Shown here piece by piece: positions 35,238 to 45,204 of a stretch of 64,000 bases of DNA. Position 1 is the first letter of the stretch. The number at the start of each line of letters is the position of its first letter. Position numbers and translations under genes: made by a program. Below the pieces are notes generated by a model. It searched no databases. It had not been told where the DNA came from and saw only the letters and a program-made list of their open reading frames with translations. The DNA is from CAZPZZ01 sp964591245 (lineage in GTDB: Bacteria; Acidobacteriota; Vicinamibacteria; Vicinamibacterales; UBA8438): NCBI GenBank assembly GCA_964591245.1, contig CAZPZZ010000004.1, positions 4,887-68,886 on the forward strand, written 5' to 3'.

Positions 35238-36803
35238 ATGACCGTCCGCACCCGTTTCGCTCCGAGTCCCACAGGCTACCTCCACATCGGTGGAGTCCGC
35301 ACCGCATTATTCAACTGGCTGTATGCGCGCCACCACGGCGGCCAATTCCTGCTCCGCGTTGACGACACCGACGAGGAGCGGAACATCAGCGCTGCCCTGA
35401 AGCCCATTCTCGACGGGTTCCGGTGGCTCGGACTTGATTGGGATGAAGGTCCCGAAGTCGATGGTCCCCACGCACCCTACTACCAATCCCAGCGTAGCGA
35501 GCGGTACGCGGATGCCGTTCGTCGGCTGTTGGCTGCTGGCGCCGCATATCGAGACTATGCCACAGCCGAAGAAATCCAGACGGAGCGGGAGGCCGCCCAA
35601 CAGGCAAAGCAACGCTTTCTCTACAGCCGGCGGTGGATGGCCGCCACCGACGAGGAGGCCACAGCATTCGAAGCGGAGGGCCGTCGTGCAATCGTTCGCC
35701 TGAAGATGCCGCGTGATGGCACCTGTGCGTTCACAGACCTCATCCGCGGCGACGTCGAAGTTGAATGGGCGCTGGAACAGGACCATGTCATTCAACGCGC
35801 CAACGGTACGTGTCTCTATCACCTTGCGAGTGCGGTCGACGATCACGATTTCGCTATCACGCATGTCATCCGCGCGGTCGAACACTTGTCCAACACCCCT
35901 CGCCAAATTTTCATTGCCTTGGCGCTCGGCTATGACCCGCCAGCCTTTGCCCACCTCCCCTATGTTGCCGCACCGGGTAGCACCGAAAAGCTCAGCAAGC
36001 GAAAACTCGCCAAGTACCTGCAACATCATGAATTCAAGAAGGTATACGACCATGGTATGACGATCGCCTCGCAACTCAACTTGCCGGTCTCGCCAGAAAC
36101 CTTCAACCCCGTGGTCGTCGACTTCTATCGAGAGTTGGGCTACGAACCCGATGCCCTGATCAACTACCTGCTACTACTTGGCTGGTCACTCGACGACCGC
36201 ACCGAGACGTTTAGCCGTGAGGACATGATCAGGCACTTCTCGCTCGACCGCGTCAATCGTGCCGCGGCCAGCTTTGACCCGCCGAAGCTGCTGGCATTCC
36301 AAGAACGGCGCATGCAAGCGCTCGCGGTCAACGAACGGGTCGAACGCGTCACGCCGTTCCTCGAATGCGCGGGACTGGTGCAGTCTCCGGTCACCGACGC
36401 GGAGCGAGAACGCATTCGGCTCGTGGTGACAGCAGCAGGAGACCGCATCAAGATCGCTGGCGACGTGTTGGAATACGTGGAATTCTTCCGGCCAGACGGT
36501 GATCTCGTCTACGATCAGAAAGCGTTTGACAAGCGATTGCGCAAGGACGGTGTCGAGTCAATCTTGCGCCGATTTCGAGACCGATTAGCAGACACTGAAA
36601 TATTCGACGCAGAAACGCTTGAAGGCATGATGCGGGCGTTTGTCGAATCCGAAAGCCTCAAGATCGGACAAATCATTCATCCTGTACGGGTCGCCATTAC
36701 CGGGAAGGCGGTCGGGTTCGGCCTATTCGATGCAATGGAAATATTAGGCCAAACGGCCTGCCTGGCGAGGCTCGACCAGGCGATCACCCTGATCCCCTCG
36801 TAG
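35238..36803 (+). CDS. gltX: Glutamyl-tRNA synthetase
   Basis: 521 residues from ATG 35238, where 'MTVRTRFAPSPTGYLHIGG' begins exactly as in the family; the frame extends upstream without family support. The class I signatures are HIGG (HIGH variant) in 'PTGYLHIGG' and 'EKLSKRKLAKYL' (KMSKR variant). The core 'LLRVDDTDEERN' and 'GLDWDEGP' are standard. The anticodon-binding half is helical with 'AASFDPPKLLAFQERRMQAL'. The enzyme charges tRNA-Glu. No ribosome site is visible. glnS follows after 33 bases. Confidence 0.93.
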   Translation: MTVRTRFAPSPTGYLHIGGVRTALFNWLYARHHGGQFLLRVDDTDEERNISAALKPILDGFRWLGLDWDEGPEVDGPHAPYYQSQRSERYADAVRRLLAAGAAYRDYATAEEIQTEREAAQQAKQRFLYSRRWMAATDEEATAFEAEGRRAIVRLKMPRDGTCAFTDLIRGDVEVEWALEQDHVIQRANGTCLYHLASAVDDHDFAITHVIRAVEHLSNTPRQIFIALALGYDPPAFAHLPYVAAPGSTEKLSKRKLAKYLQHHEFKKVYDHGMTIASQLNLPVSPETFNPVVVDFYRELGYEPDALINYLLLLGWSLDDRTETFSREDMIRHFSLDRVNRAAASFDPPKLLAFQERRMQALAVNERVERVTPFLECAGLVQSPVTDAERERIRLVVTAAGDRIKIAGDVLEYVEFFRPDGDLVYDQKAFDKRLRKDGVESILRRFRDRLADTEIFDAETLEGMMRAFVESESLKIGQIIHPVRVAITGKAVGFGLFDAMEILGQTACLARLDQAITLIPS

Positions 36804-36836
36804 ATGTGACACCAGACAAACGGTCTCCTAATACCC

Positions 36837-38558
36837 ATGTCCACTGAAACCCCAAAGAATGCTGCCGAAGGATCGACAGCCGGCCTCGACTTCATCCGTC
36901 AAATCGTCCTAGAGGATCGCCAGGCGGGAGCGTATAACGGTCACGTACACACTCGCTTTCCGCCAGAGCCAAACGGCTACCTGCACATCGGACATGCGAA
37001 ATCGATGTGTCTGAATTTTGGCTTGGCGGGTGAGCACGACGGACTCTGCAATCTTCGGATGGACGACACAAATCCGACAACCGAGAACGTTGAATATGTG
37101 CGTGCGATCGAAAATGATGTGCGCTGGCTCGGATTTGACTGGGACACCAGATTTTTCTACGCGTCCGACTACTTCGAACAACTCTACGGCTTCGCGCTAG
37201 AACTCATTCAAGCGGGAAAGGCCTATGTCTGCGACCTCCAGGGATCGGAGGTCAGTGACTATCGCGGACTGTGGAACCGGCCCGGACGGAACAGTCCATT
37301 CCGAGACCGTCCTGTCGATGAAAATCTTGACCTCTTCTCCAAAATGCGTAAGGGGGAGTTTGCCGACGGCACCCGAACATTACGGGCAAAGATCGACATG
37401 GCATCGCCGAACATGAACATGCGGGATCCAACCCTGTACCGCATTCGACGAGTACCGCACTACCGAACGGCAGACACGTGGTGCATCTACCCGATGTATG
37501 ACTTCACACACCCCTTGTCCGACGCCATAGAGGGAATCACCCACTCCTTGTGCACCCTGGAATTTGAAGATCACCGGCCACTCTACAACTGGTTTCTCGA
37601 AAACGTCGAGGTCGCGAGTCGCCCCAGACAGATCGAGTTCGCTCGACTCAACGTGAGTTACACCGTTCTCAGCAAACGCAAATTGCTGGAGCTTGTCGAA
37701 GGAGGCCACGTCACAGGATGGGATGACCCACGAATGCCCACGCTGGTAGGGTTCCGCCGCCGGGGTTACACACCCGAAGCGATTCGCGATTTCTGCAATC
37801 GCATCGGAATCGCAAAAAGCAATAGCACCGTCTCGATCGCACAGCTCGAGGACTCCGTCAGGCAGGATCTCAATCGCCGAGTGCAACGCATCATGGGTGT
37901 ACTGCGCCCGCTAAAAGTCATCATCGAGAACTATCCCGAAGGACAAGTCGAGCAACTGGAGGCAATCAACAACCCGGAGGACGAAACGATGGGAACGCGT
38001 ACAGTTCCCTTCGCGCGTGAACTCTATATCGAGCAAACCGACTTCCGGGAAGACCCGCCCAAGAAATATCACCGGCTGGGGCCGGGACGTGAAGTGCGGC
38101 TCCGGTACGCCTACTTCATCACTTGCCAAGAAGTGATTAAAGACCCGGATACCGGAGAGATAGTTGAGCTCCGCTGCACGTACGACCCTGAGACGCGCGG
38201 TGGCTACGCGCCAGATGGGCGCAAAGTACGTGGAACGATCCACTGGGTATCGGCCGCCGACGCCGTAAAAGCCGAAGTGCGGCTCTACGACCATCTCTTT
38301 ACCGAGCCTCATCCCGAAGATGTACCAGAAGGTGGGGATTACAAGGATGCGTTGAACGCCCAGTCCTTGCAGGTGCTGACCGGGTGTCAGGTCGAACCGA
38401 GCTTAGCTGGAGCGGCCGTCGGCTCCCGCTGCCAATTCGAGCGCACGGGATATTTCTGCGTCGACAGCGATTCGACCCCGGATCAGCTGGTCATGAACCG
38501 CACGGTGACCCTCCGAGATACCTGGGCGAAGATCGAAAAATCCCAGAAGAAGGCGTGA
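36837..38558 (+). CDS. glnS: Glutaminyl-tRNA synthetase
   Basis: 573 residues. 'RFPPEPNGYLHIGHAKSM' holds the HIGH motif and 'YTVLSKRKLLELV' the KMSKR motif. GlnRS-specific 'LRMDDTNPTTENVEYV', 'DLQGSEVSDYRGLWNRPGRNSP' region and the C-terminal beta-barrel anticodon domain ('GTIHWVSAADAVKAEVRLYDHLF') separate it from GluRS. It charges tRNA-Gln directly, so this organism need not rely only on the GatCAB amidotransferase route. Follows gltX, probably in one transcript. Confidence 0.93.
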   Translation: MSTETPKNAAEGSTAGLDFIRQIVLEDRQAGAYNGHVHTRFPPEPNGYLHIGHAKSMCLNFGLAGEHDGLCNLRMDDTNPTTENVEYVRAIENDVRWLGFDWDTRFFYASDYFEQLYGFALELIQAGKAYVCDLQGSEVSDYRGLWNRPGRNSPFRDRPVDENLDLFSKMRKGEFADGTRTLRAKIDMASPNMNMRDPTLYRIRRVPHYRTADTWCIYPMYDFTHPLSDAIEGITHSLCTLEFEDHRPLYNWFLENVEVASRPRQIEFARLNVSYTVLSKRKLLELVEGGHVTGWDDPRMPTLVGFRRRGYTPEAIRDFCNRIGIAKSNSTVSIAQLEDSVRQDLNRRVQRIMGVLRPLKVIIENYPEGQVEQLEAINNPEDETMGTRTVPFARELYIEQTDFREDPPKKYHRLGPGREVRLRYAYFITCQEVIKDPDTGEIVELRCTYDPETRGGYAPDGRKVRGTIHWVSAADAVKAEVRLYDHLFTEPHPEDVPEGGDYKDALNAQSLQVLTGCQVEPSLAGAAVGSRCQFERTGYFCVDSDSTPDQLVMNRTVTLRDTWAKIEKSQKKA

Positions 38559-38709
38559 CACCTTTCCGGTCTACCTAACGATTTCCAAAAACACAGGATG
38601 CCTGGACACCCGACGCCCTAATCAGAAGAGGATCTACGACGCTCGGCCCAATGCATGGGCATCTTCCGCCAAGAATTCTGATGGGCCCGACGCTCTATCG
38701 TTGTCGTAT

Positions 38710-39438
38710 CTATGGAGCATCCGACACCTGCGCCGCGCTGGCCAGTCTGGCACGCCATGCCTCGACGGCGCCAGGGTTGGACGCGGTCGCCGGCTCTCTG
38801 TCAAGCACCAGCTGGGTAGAGCCAAAAGGATAACCATAGAACCGCTCATTCGCATCGCGGTCCGCCCTCAGGGTAGAGCCCTTGAGCGTTACACCCGCAA
38901 ACAACCCACGCGTCCGGGAATAGCTAAGGATTTCGGCCCGCAGTTGTAAGTCAGTCGTCGCTTCCGCATCGCGGCCTACCGGTCCGACGACCGCCGAGGC
39001 GTCACCGCCGAACTTGAACTCATTCTGGAGAAGGTTTTCGACCCCTCGTCGATTCATGACCATCAGGACGAGGTCGATCGTCTGACCGCCGATCTGCAAC
39101 CCGAAACTCCCCCCGGTCAATGTCAGGAATGCCGGCTGCGACCAGTTGCCATTCTCATCCTTTGCACTGATGACCCCTTTGCCACGATGCCCACCGAAGA
39201 CAAAACCTGCCTTGACAGTATTCGGTATGACGGCGATGGCCTCTGCATTCTCCATGATCGACAGCGGCACACCACCGTCTGGTGCATCCATGATCTCGTC
39301 GAAGACGACGGTGGCCGCCCGAAGCCGTTCGATCTCGTCGTGCTGCGCCGAACTCACTTTTACTCCCATGTGCAAGCAGAGCCCGATGAGCAGTCCAACC
39401 CCGCATATGCGACCACGAATCGCCATCCCATTAAGCAT
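38710..39438 (-). CDS. SYLF/Ysc84-domain lipid-binding protein
   Basis: 242 residues from ATG 39438, six bases after GGAG. A signal peptide ends near VSSAQ (32). The rest is an SYLF domain: 'AEAIAVIPNTVKAGFVFGGHRGKGVISA', 'SQPAFLTLTGGSFGLQIGGQTIDLVLMVMN' and 'GGDASAVVGPVGRDAEA' are quoted in fragments of the conserved core (for example 'GGSFGLQIGGQTIDLVL'). These domains bind phosphoinositides in eukaryotes and are of unclear function in bacterial envelopes. A Ser-Tyr-rich segment 'EILSYSRTRGLFAGVTLKG' ends the core. Confidence 0.8.
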   Translation of the reverse strand: MLNGMAIRGRICGVGLLIGLCLHMGVKVSSAQHDEIERLRAATVVFDEIMDAPDGGVPLSIMENAEAIAVIPNTVKAGFVFGGHRGKGVISAKDENGNWSQPAFLTLTGGSFGLQIGGQTIDLVLMVMNRRGVENLLQNEFKFGGDASAVVGPVGRDAEATTDLQLRAEILSYSRTRGLFAGVTLKGSTLRADRDANERFYGYPFGSTQLVLDREPATASNPGAVEAWRARLASAAQVSDAP

Positions 39439-39615
39439 GAACAACTCCATTTTCACTCTTACGCGGACCTCGGTCTCCAACTTCCCACACAGCCTGGCCA
39501 TCCCTGCTTTCTCGCCACGTCCATCACGATCGCGTTCGAGCGCCCTAGCGTGGCAGCATCTCAGTCTGTCGCTCTGGCTGGTCATGTCACAGCCAAACGC
39601 GACCGCTCACTTCCG

Positions 39616-41769
39616 CTAGTCACCGGCCCGATCCGGAAGAGCAAAGGCAACGTACGCATCGCCTGATCGTGTCCCCACCTTTCCCCCTCCGGCGGCAATT
39701 ACGATATATTGCCGTCCGTCCTGCATATATGTGATCGGTGTCGCGTACCCGGCCGCGGGGAGACTTGTTTCCCACAATAACTCCCCACGTTTGGTGTCAA
39801 ACGCACGAAATTGCTCGTCTCGGGTCGCCCCGATGAAGATCAATCCACTCGCTGTCACGATGGGCCCACCGTACGCTTCCGCCCCCGTGGGGGGACGGCG
39901 TCCCCGTGAAAGCTCAGGCCAGTCCCCCAACGTCACCTTCCACAAGATTTCCCCGACATTGAGGTCGATCGCGTTAAGGGTGGCCCAGGGGGGCTTGATA
40001 GCCGGTCGTTGTTCCTGATCAAGAAAACGCCGGTACCCCGCGAAGACCCACTCGGAGTTGTTGCTCGTCCCGTCTCGTGGCGCCGCCCGTGGATCTACTT
40101 CATCCGAATCAAAGAGATACGCAATCAACGCATCCCGATCGCGCTCAGACAAATGCGTATGCGACGGCATATACCCCCGGCCCTCAGTAATAATGCGGCG
40201 GGCTTCTTCTACAGTGAGGCGTCCCGCAAGATTATCGACCGCAGGATATATCCCGAGCTCGTCTCCTGCACCATCCACTCCATGGCATTGGAGACAGTGC
40301 AACGCGTAGACACGGTTCCCCGCACCGGCCAGCCGCCCCTGGGTCTCCGCGGGAATCTCCACCATGGCTCCAATCCAGGGCATGTCATTCGCGTTGACGT
40401 ACATGATGCCGGTCGTCGGGTCGACCGCAGCCCCACCCCACTCCCCTCCACCATCGAGTCCAGGGAGAATGATCGTACCTTCACGACTTGTCGGCACGAA
40501 CTGACCATCACTCCGCATCCGACGCAACCGATCCAGCACGTAACGATGTGCTTCAGGAGAGATGTCCGTGACCTCGGCTTCTGACAGTCGCTGCCGTGCG
40601 AAAGGCGGGGGTCGCGTCGGTAAAGGCTGCGTTGGCCAGGCAACCTCACCTGGAATATCTGAGGGAGGATATGCTCGCTCTTCGATGGGAAAAACGGAAT
40701 CGCCCGTCTCACGGTCGAACATGAAAATGTGGGCGGACTTCGTGATCTGGGCCACGACATCACGACGCCTCCCCTCATGCTCAATCGTGAGCAAATTCGG
40801 AGGCGCGGGAAAATCCCGATCCCAAATGTCGTGATGCACCGCCTGGAAATGCCAAACTCGCTCGCCAGTCTGCGCATCCAAAGCCAGCAGTGTATTGGCG
40901 AATAGATTGGTGCCTAATCGATCCTTCCCGAAAAAATCCGGAGTGGCAGATCCTGTCGGTACGAAGACCAGCCCTCGCTCCTCATCCACAGACATGCCGG
41001 CCCAGTTGTTCGCGGCACCGACACGCTGCCAGGCGTCAGGAGGCCAGGTGTCGTATCCGAACTCGCCGGGATGCGGAATCGTGTGAAACACCCACACAAC
41101 CTCACCAGTGCGAACATCGAAGGCGCGAATGTTGCCCGGTGCAGCAGGATTCGACTCCGCATGACGTGTTGGCAGAATCAGGAGATCACCAAAGAGCACA
41201 CCGGGCGTATTCGAGATGATGAAGAGATCGGACACATCCCGACCTGCGTCAAGCCCAGTGTGCAAGTCGACAACCCCGTCAACCCCAAAGGTCGGGATCG
41301 GCCGCCCAGTATCTGCGTCGAGAGCCACGAGTTTCGACCCACCCGTGGCGAAAACACGACGGTCGTCGCCGTCGGACCAGTACGTCACGCCACGACTGTT
41401 GCCGCCTCGCCGTACGCGAGCTCCCGCACTGAATGGATCGAACTCCCAACGGCGCTCGCCAGTGGCCGCATCGAGCGCAAAAATTTTCGTGGCCGGAGAC
41501 ACCCCATAGAGCACCCCGTCGACGACGATAGGACTGGTCTGAATCTGTGAGCGGTTCGTCTCCTCGTCAGCATCGCCTGAGCGGTACATCCAGGCAACCT
41601 CAAGCTGCTCCACGTTCTGAGGCGTAATCTGGCTCAACTCAGAGTACTGACTACTGTCCTCGCCGAGATACACCGGCCAGTCGACATTTCCTTGCGCGTG
41701 AACCGTATGTCCCAGGATGCCAACCAGGGCCACGTGCACGAGTCTAGAGAGATCCTGATGATGTAACAC
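39616..41769 (-). CDS. PQQ-dependent dehydrogenase with cytochrome c inserted in the propeller
   Basis: 717 residues from GTG 41769, with AAGGA seven bases upstream. A weak signal ends near HTVHAQ (25). Propeller strands start at 'DWPVYLGEDSSQYSELSQI' and include 'TSPIVVDGVLYGVSPATKI', 'GRPIPTFGVDG', 'FHTIPHPGEFGYDTWP'. At residues about 484-560 a cytochrome c interrupts the fold: CLQCH (Cys492, Cys495, His496) and likely axial Met534 ('GRGYMPSH'). Propeller strands resume and close with 'TSLPAAGYATPITYM'. Cytochrome inside the propeller is the arrangement of some membrane-free PQQ glucose-type dehydrogenases. Separate from the other two quinoproteins in the window by domain order. Confidence 0.87.
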   Translation of the reverse strand: MLHHQDLSRLVHVALVGILGHTVHAQGNVDWPVYLGEDSSQYSELSQITPQNVEQLEVAWMYRSGDADEETNRSQIQTSPIVVDGVLYGVSPATKIFALDAATGERRWEFDPFSAGARVRRGGNSRGVTYWSDGDDRRVFATGGSKLVALDADTGRPIPTFGVDGVVDLHTGLDAGRDVSDLFIISNTPGVLFGDLLILPTRHAESNPAAPGNIRAFDVRTGEVVWVFHTIPHPGEFGYDTWPPDAWQRVGAANNWAGMSVDEERGLVFVPTGSATPDFFGKDRLGTNLFANTLLALDAQTGERVWHFQAVHHDIWDRDFPAPPNLLTIEHEGRRRDVVAQITKSAHIFMFDRETGDSVFPIEERAYPPSDIPGEVAWPTQPLPTRPPPFARQRLSEAEVTDISPEAHRYVLDRLRRMRSDGQFVPTSREGTIILPGLDGGGEWGGAAVDPTTGIMYVNANDMPWIGAMVEIPAETQGRLAGAGNRVYALHCLQCHGVDGAGDELGIYPAVDNLAGRLTVEEARRIITEGRGYMPSHTHLSERDRDALIAYLFDSDEVDPRAAPRDGTSNNSEWVFAGYRRFLDQEQRPAIKPPWATLNAIDLNVGEILWKVTLGDWPELSRGRRPPTGAEAYGGPIVTASGLIFIGATRDEQFRAFDTKRGELLWETSLPAAGYATPITYMQDGRQYIVIAAGGGKVGTRSGDAYVAFALPDRAGD

Positions 41770-41779
41770 TGTGATGTCC

Positions 41780-42574
41780 TTAGTGTGGCAAACTGGCCTC
41801 GAACTCCTCGGAACGGATCAGGTTCATCACCGTCTCGAGATATCGGCCTCGCGTAAGTTCTCTACGATAGTCATCGAGCCCTTCCCCGTCTGGGGCTCGC
41901 CGAAGCAATCCTCGATAAAAAGCGTCGACCAATTCGGCCGGCTGCGATCGACCACGAATCATGGTGAATTCTCGGCTGTCGATCATCGAACTCACCTGAT
42001 TCTCGAGACGGCCACTCTGAATCTCAGCAACCGCCGTCGAAAAAATGTTTCGTTCGATGTTGCGCTGTAAGATCGCAAGATACAGGCGCCTCGCAATCTC
42101 CTCCGCCTGCCGGCCCGTATACTCATCGAGGCTAATCCCCTCAAGCTCGAAATCCAGCATGTACTCCAGGTTCAAGTTCCCCGGCACGTACAGCCACACT
42201 CGGCACTGACCGCGACCTCTTCCAGGACGGAAGGTCAGGCCATCTGCCCCTTCATCTATGACGAGAAGCCGACCGCCACACCGGCGATCAAGCTCAACAC
42301 CAAGTTGAAACCGATCTCCAGGAAAACGTCGTCCGTCCTGGTCAAACGGCTCTGCCTCTACCGTGAATGACTCACCGGGTCCCAACTCAATGTCCGCCCG
42401 ACCAAGCTCACGGAGACGATCGTCGTTCTTCGCTCCATAGAGTTCCAGCTCGACGACGACGGGCTCCCGCCAATCTCCGAACCTGGCCTGTGCACCAACA
42501 AGGCTCGGCAGACTCAGGAGCGCCACGGCCAGCACAACCCTTCGCCCCTTACGCAGTCGGTCACCGCGTTTCAT
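41780..42574 (-). CDS. Exported DUF4214-containing protein
   Basis: 264 residues from ATG 42574, seven bases after GAGGA; the frame extends to 42640 without a site. A signal peptide ends near LVGAQ (29). The middle is beta-rich with 'GESFTVEAEPFDQDGRRFPGD'. Residues about 158-255 resemble DUF4214: 'RRLYLAILQRN', 'FYRGLLRRAPDGEGLDDYRREL' and 'IRSEEFEASL'. DUF4214 domains are often in secreted or surface proteins. Ten bases separate its stop from the start of the downstream quinoprotein gene, so they may be cotranscribed. Confidence 0.65.
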   Translation of the reverse strand: MKRGDRLRKGRRVVLAVALLSLPSLVGAQARFGDWREPVVVELELYGAKNDDRLRELGRADIELGPGESFTVEAEPFDQDGRRFPGDRFQLGVELDRRCGGRLLVIDEGADGLTFRPGRGRGQCRVWLYVPGNLNLEYMLDFELEGISLDEYTGRQAEEIARRLYLAILQRNIERNIFSTAVAEIQSGRLENQVSSMIDSREFTMIRGRSQPAELVDAFYRGLLRRAPDGEGLDDYRRELTRGRYLETVMNLIRSEEFEASLPH

Positions 42575-42713
42575 ATTCTGATCCTCTCTTGACACGAACG
42601 TTGCACCGATCGGGAGAGTTCGATCATACCTCGGGTACAATCCTTTACTTCAGCCGTAGCGGCCGCCGCACAAGCCTCATTCTGGCACTCCAATCGACGA
42701 AAGTAACCGCCCC

Positions 42714-43751
42714 ATGTCTATCTCTTCCAACCGCCAAATCCTACTCAACGCCCACCCTGTCGGGTTTCCGGTCGACACCGATTTCAAGATGGTTGAGACA
42801 CCGGTCGCCGATCCCAAACCGGGGGAGCTCTTGATCCGTACGATCTACCTGTCGCTGGACCCGTACATGCGTGGGCGCATGAATCCAGGGGCATCGTATG
42901 CCAAACCGGTAGAGCTCGGGGAGGTCATGACGGCGGGAACAGTCGGCCAGGTAATGGCCTCTCATCACGAACGATTCACAGAAGGCCAGTATGTGCTGTG
43001 TAATAACGGCTGGCAGGAATATGCGCTATCAGACGGTTCTGGTGTACGGACGCTCGATCCCGAGGTCGCTCCAATTTCGACAGCGCTCGGTGTACTGGGA
43101 ATGCCCGGGCTCACCGCGTACGCCGGCCTGCTCGAAGTCGGTGAATTGAAGGATGGTGATGAGGTGGTCATATCTGCCGCATCAGGTGCCGTGGGGGCGG
43201 TCGCCGGACAGATTGCCAAGATCAAGGGACACCGCGTCATCGGTATTGCTGGCGCGCGCCACAAATGCGAATACGCTGTCAATGACCTCGGTCTCGACGC
43301 GTGTGTGACCCATCGCAGCAACCATCTCGCCGAGGACCTCAGCGAGGCCTGCCCGAGCGGCATCGACCTTTACTTCGAGAACGTTGGGGGAAAAGTTTTC
43401 GAGGCCGTCTTACCGTTACTCAATAACTTCGCACGGGTTCCCGTCTGCGGACGTATCGCCAACTACAACGCCACAACGTTGCCAACGGGCCCCAACCAGG
43501 TCCCCCCTCTCATGGGCCTTGTACTGGTACGCCGGCTACGTCTACGCGGATTCATCGTCTGGGATCATGCGCATCTCGAACAGGCGTTCATCGAGGACAT
43601 GAGCAACTGGATCCGGTCAGGTCAGCTCAAGTATCGCGAAGATGTCGTCGTAGGGTTCGAACAAGCAGTGAGCGCATTTCAAGGCCTGCTGCGTGGCGAA
43701 AATTTTGGCAAGCTCCTCGTGCGGGTCTCAGACGATCCGACACGCGCGTAA
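42714..43751 (+). CDS. NADP-dependent MDR oxidoreductase, CurA-like
   Basis: 345 residues. It belongs to the zinc-free medium-chain reductases: N-terminal 'IYLSLDPYMRGRM' (the LTD/CurA signature), 'GMPGLTAYAGLLEVG', the nucleotide-binding 'VISAASGAVGAVAGQIAKIKG', and 'GIDLYFENVGG'. Relatives reduce carbon-carbon double bonds of enones (curcumin, leukotriene B4, 2-alkenals) with NADPH. Divergent from the DUF4214 gene and 91 bases before the YfcC-like carrier. Confidence 0.85.
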   Translation: MSISSNRQILLNAHPVGFPVDTDFKMVETPVADPKPGELLIRTIYLSLDPYMRGRMNPGASYAKPVELGEVMTAGTVGQVMASHHERFTEGQYVLCNNGWQEYALSDGSGVRTLDPEVAPISTALGVLGMPGLTAYAGLLEVGELKDGDEVVISAASGAVGAVAGQIAKIKGHRVIGIAGARHKCEYAVNDLGLDACVTHRSNHLAEDLSEACPSGIDLYFENVGGKVFEAVLPLLNNFARVPVCGRIANYNATTLPTGPNQVPPLMGLVLVRRLRLRGFIVWDHAHLEQAFIEDMSNWIRSGQLKYREDVVVGFEQAVSAFQGLLRGENFGKLLVRVSDDPTRA

Positions 43752-43842
43752 CAGGAGACGAACAACCTCTTGTGTCCGCTCCTGGCTACCGTCACTCTCC
43801 GCAGCTGACTGAGCCAATGCAAGCAAGAGAGCACCATTTGCA

Positions 43843-45204
43843 ATGACCTCACGCCCACGGTTTCCGGATTCGCTTGTCCTCGTTGGTGGGCTCATCCTCG
43901 CGGCCCAAGTCGCCACCTACATCCTTCCCGCCGGTGAATTCGAGCGGGATGGCCGCCAAGTCATCAACGGAACCTACCACACTGTCACCACCGCCCCACT
44001 ACATCCGTTCGCGTTCCTAACGGCAATCCCAACGGGACTAGCCGAAGCCGCTGACATCATCTTCTTCATTTTCATCGTCGGTGGGGTCTTCGGCGTACTG
44101 CGTGCTACCGGCGCCATCAACGCACTGCTCGGCCTCGCCATTCGACGACTCGGGCACCAACCGGTCTGGCTCGTCGGGGGCATGGTCACACTGTTTGCGC
44201 TCGGCTCCTCCACCGTAGGCATGGCCGAGGAGTACGTGCCATTCATCCCACTACTCGTCGCCATGTGCCTAGCCTTGCGTGCGGACGCGGTTGTGGCATT
44301 GGGTATCGTCTACGTAGGAGCCGGCGTCGGGTATGCGTGTGCCACGCTGAACCCCTTTACCGTGCTTGTCGGTCAAAGCATCGCCGGGGTGGAACTGACC
44401 TCGGGACAGGGCGTACGGTGGGTATTGCTGGGTCTCTGCCTCTTGATCGGCATTCACCATATCCTCCGCTACCGAAGCCGTATCGAGGCCAACCCGGCGC
44501 AGAGTCTGGTGCACGACATCTCCTATCGCGAGGGCTTCGAACTTCCTGAGGACGTCAGGTTGAGCCCGGCACGGATCGTGGTGCTGAGCTTGCTGGCCGC
44601 AGGCGTGGGATTATTTGTGTTCGGCGTCGGGGCACGTGGCTGGTACCTGACCGAGCTCACCGCCGTCTTTCTGGGTATCGCGTTAGCCGCCAGCCTCGTG
44701 GCTCGATTGGCCCCAAACCATGCGGCCCACGCTTTTCAAATCGGTGCTAGCGAGATGACGACGACGGCCATCATCGTCGGCTTCGCTCGCACTATTCAGG
44801 TGATTTTGACAGAGGGACAGGTCATCGATACGGTCATCTACGGTTTGGCCTCTCCGCTCCAACTCTTTCCCGGACACATCGCTGCGTTGGGAATGCTTGC
44901 CGTGCAAACACTGTGCAATCTGTTTATCCCATCCGGCTCGGGTCAAGCCTATGTCACCATGCCAATCATGGCTCCCATAGCCGATCTGACCGGCCTGACC
45001 CGTCAGACGGCTGTATTGGCGTACCAATTTGGAGACGGCTTCACCAATATGATCGTCCCCACCAACCCGGTTCTTATGGGGATGCTCGCGTTGGCAAAGA
45101 TCCCCTATCAGCGATGGCTACGATTTATCGGACCCTTGCTGGTGAAGCTCTACGTGGTCGCTGTCGTGGCACTACTCCTGGCCGTCGAACTGCAATACCC
45201 CTAG
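43843..45204 (+). CDS. YfcC/DcuC-type membrane carrier
   Basis: 453 residues with about 11-12 membrane helices. The family motifs are 'ATYILPAGEFERDGRQVING', 'FIFIVGGVFGVLRATGAINALL', 'GSSTVGMAEEYVPFIPLL' and the C-terminal 'FIPSGSGQAYVTMPIMAPIAD' and 'FGDGFTNMIVPTNPVLMGML'. The two re-entrant serine/glycine loops are those of C4-dicarboxylate anaerobic carriers and arginine/ornithine-type exchangers, so the substrate is an organic or amino acid that sequence alone does not name. ATG at 43843; no strong ribosome site is seen. Confidence 0.8.
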   Translation: MTSRPRFPDSLVLVGGLILAAQVATYILPAGEFERDGRQVINGTYHTVTTAPLHPFAFLTAIPTGLAEAADIIFFIFIVGGVFGVLRATGAINALLGLAIRRLGHQPVWLVGGMVTLFALGSSTVGMAEEYVPFIPLLVAMCLALRADAVVALGIVYVGAGVGYACATLNPFTVLVGQSIAGVELTSGQGVRWVLLGLCLLIGIHHILRYRSRIEANPAQSLVHDISYREGFELPEDVRLSPARIVVLSLLAAGVGLFVFGVGARGWYLTELTAVFLGIALAASLVARLAPNHAAHAFQIGASEMTTTAIIVGFARTIQVILTEGQVIDTVIYGLASPLQLFPGHIAALGMLAVQTLCNLFIPSGSGQAYVTMPIMAPIADLTGLTRQTAVLAYQFGDGFTNMIVPTNPVLMGMLALAKIPYQRWLRFIGPLLVKLYVVAVVALLLAVELQYP

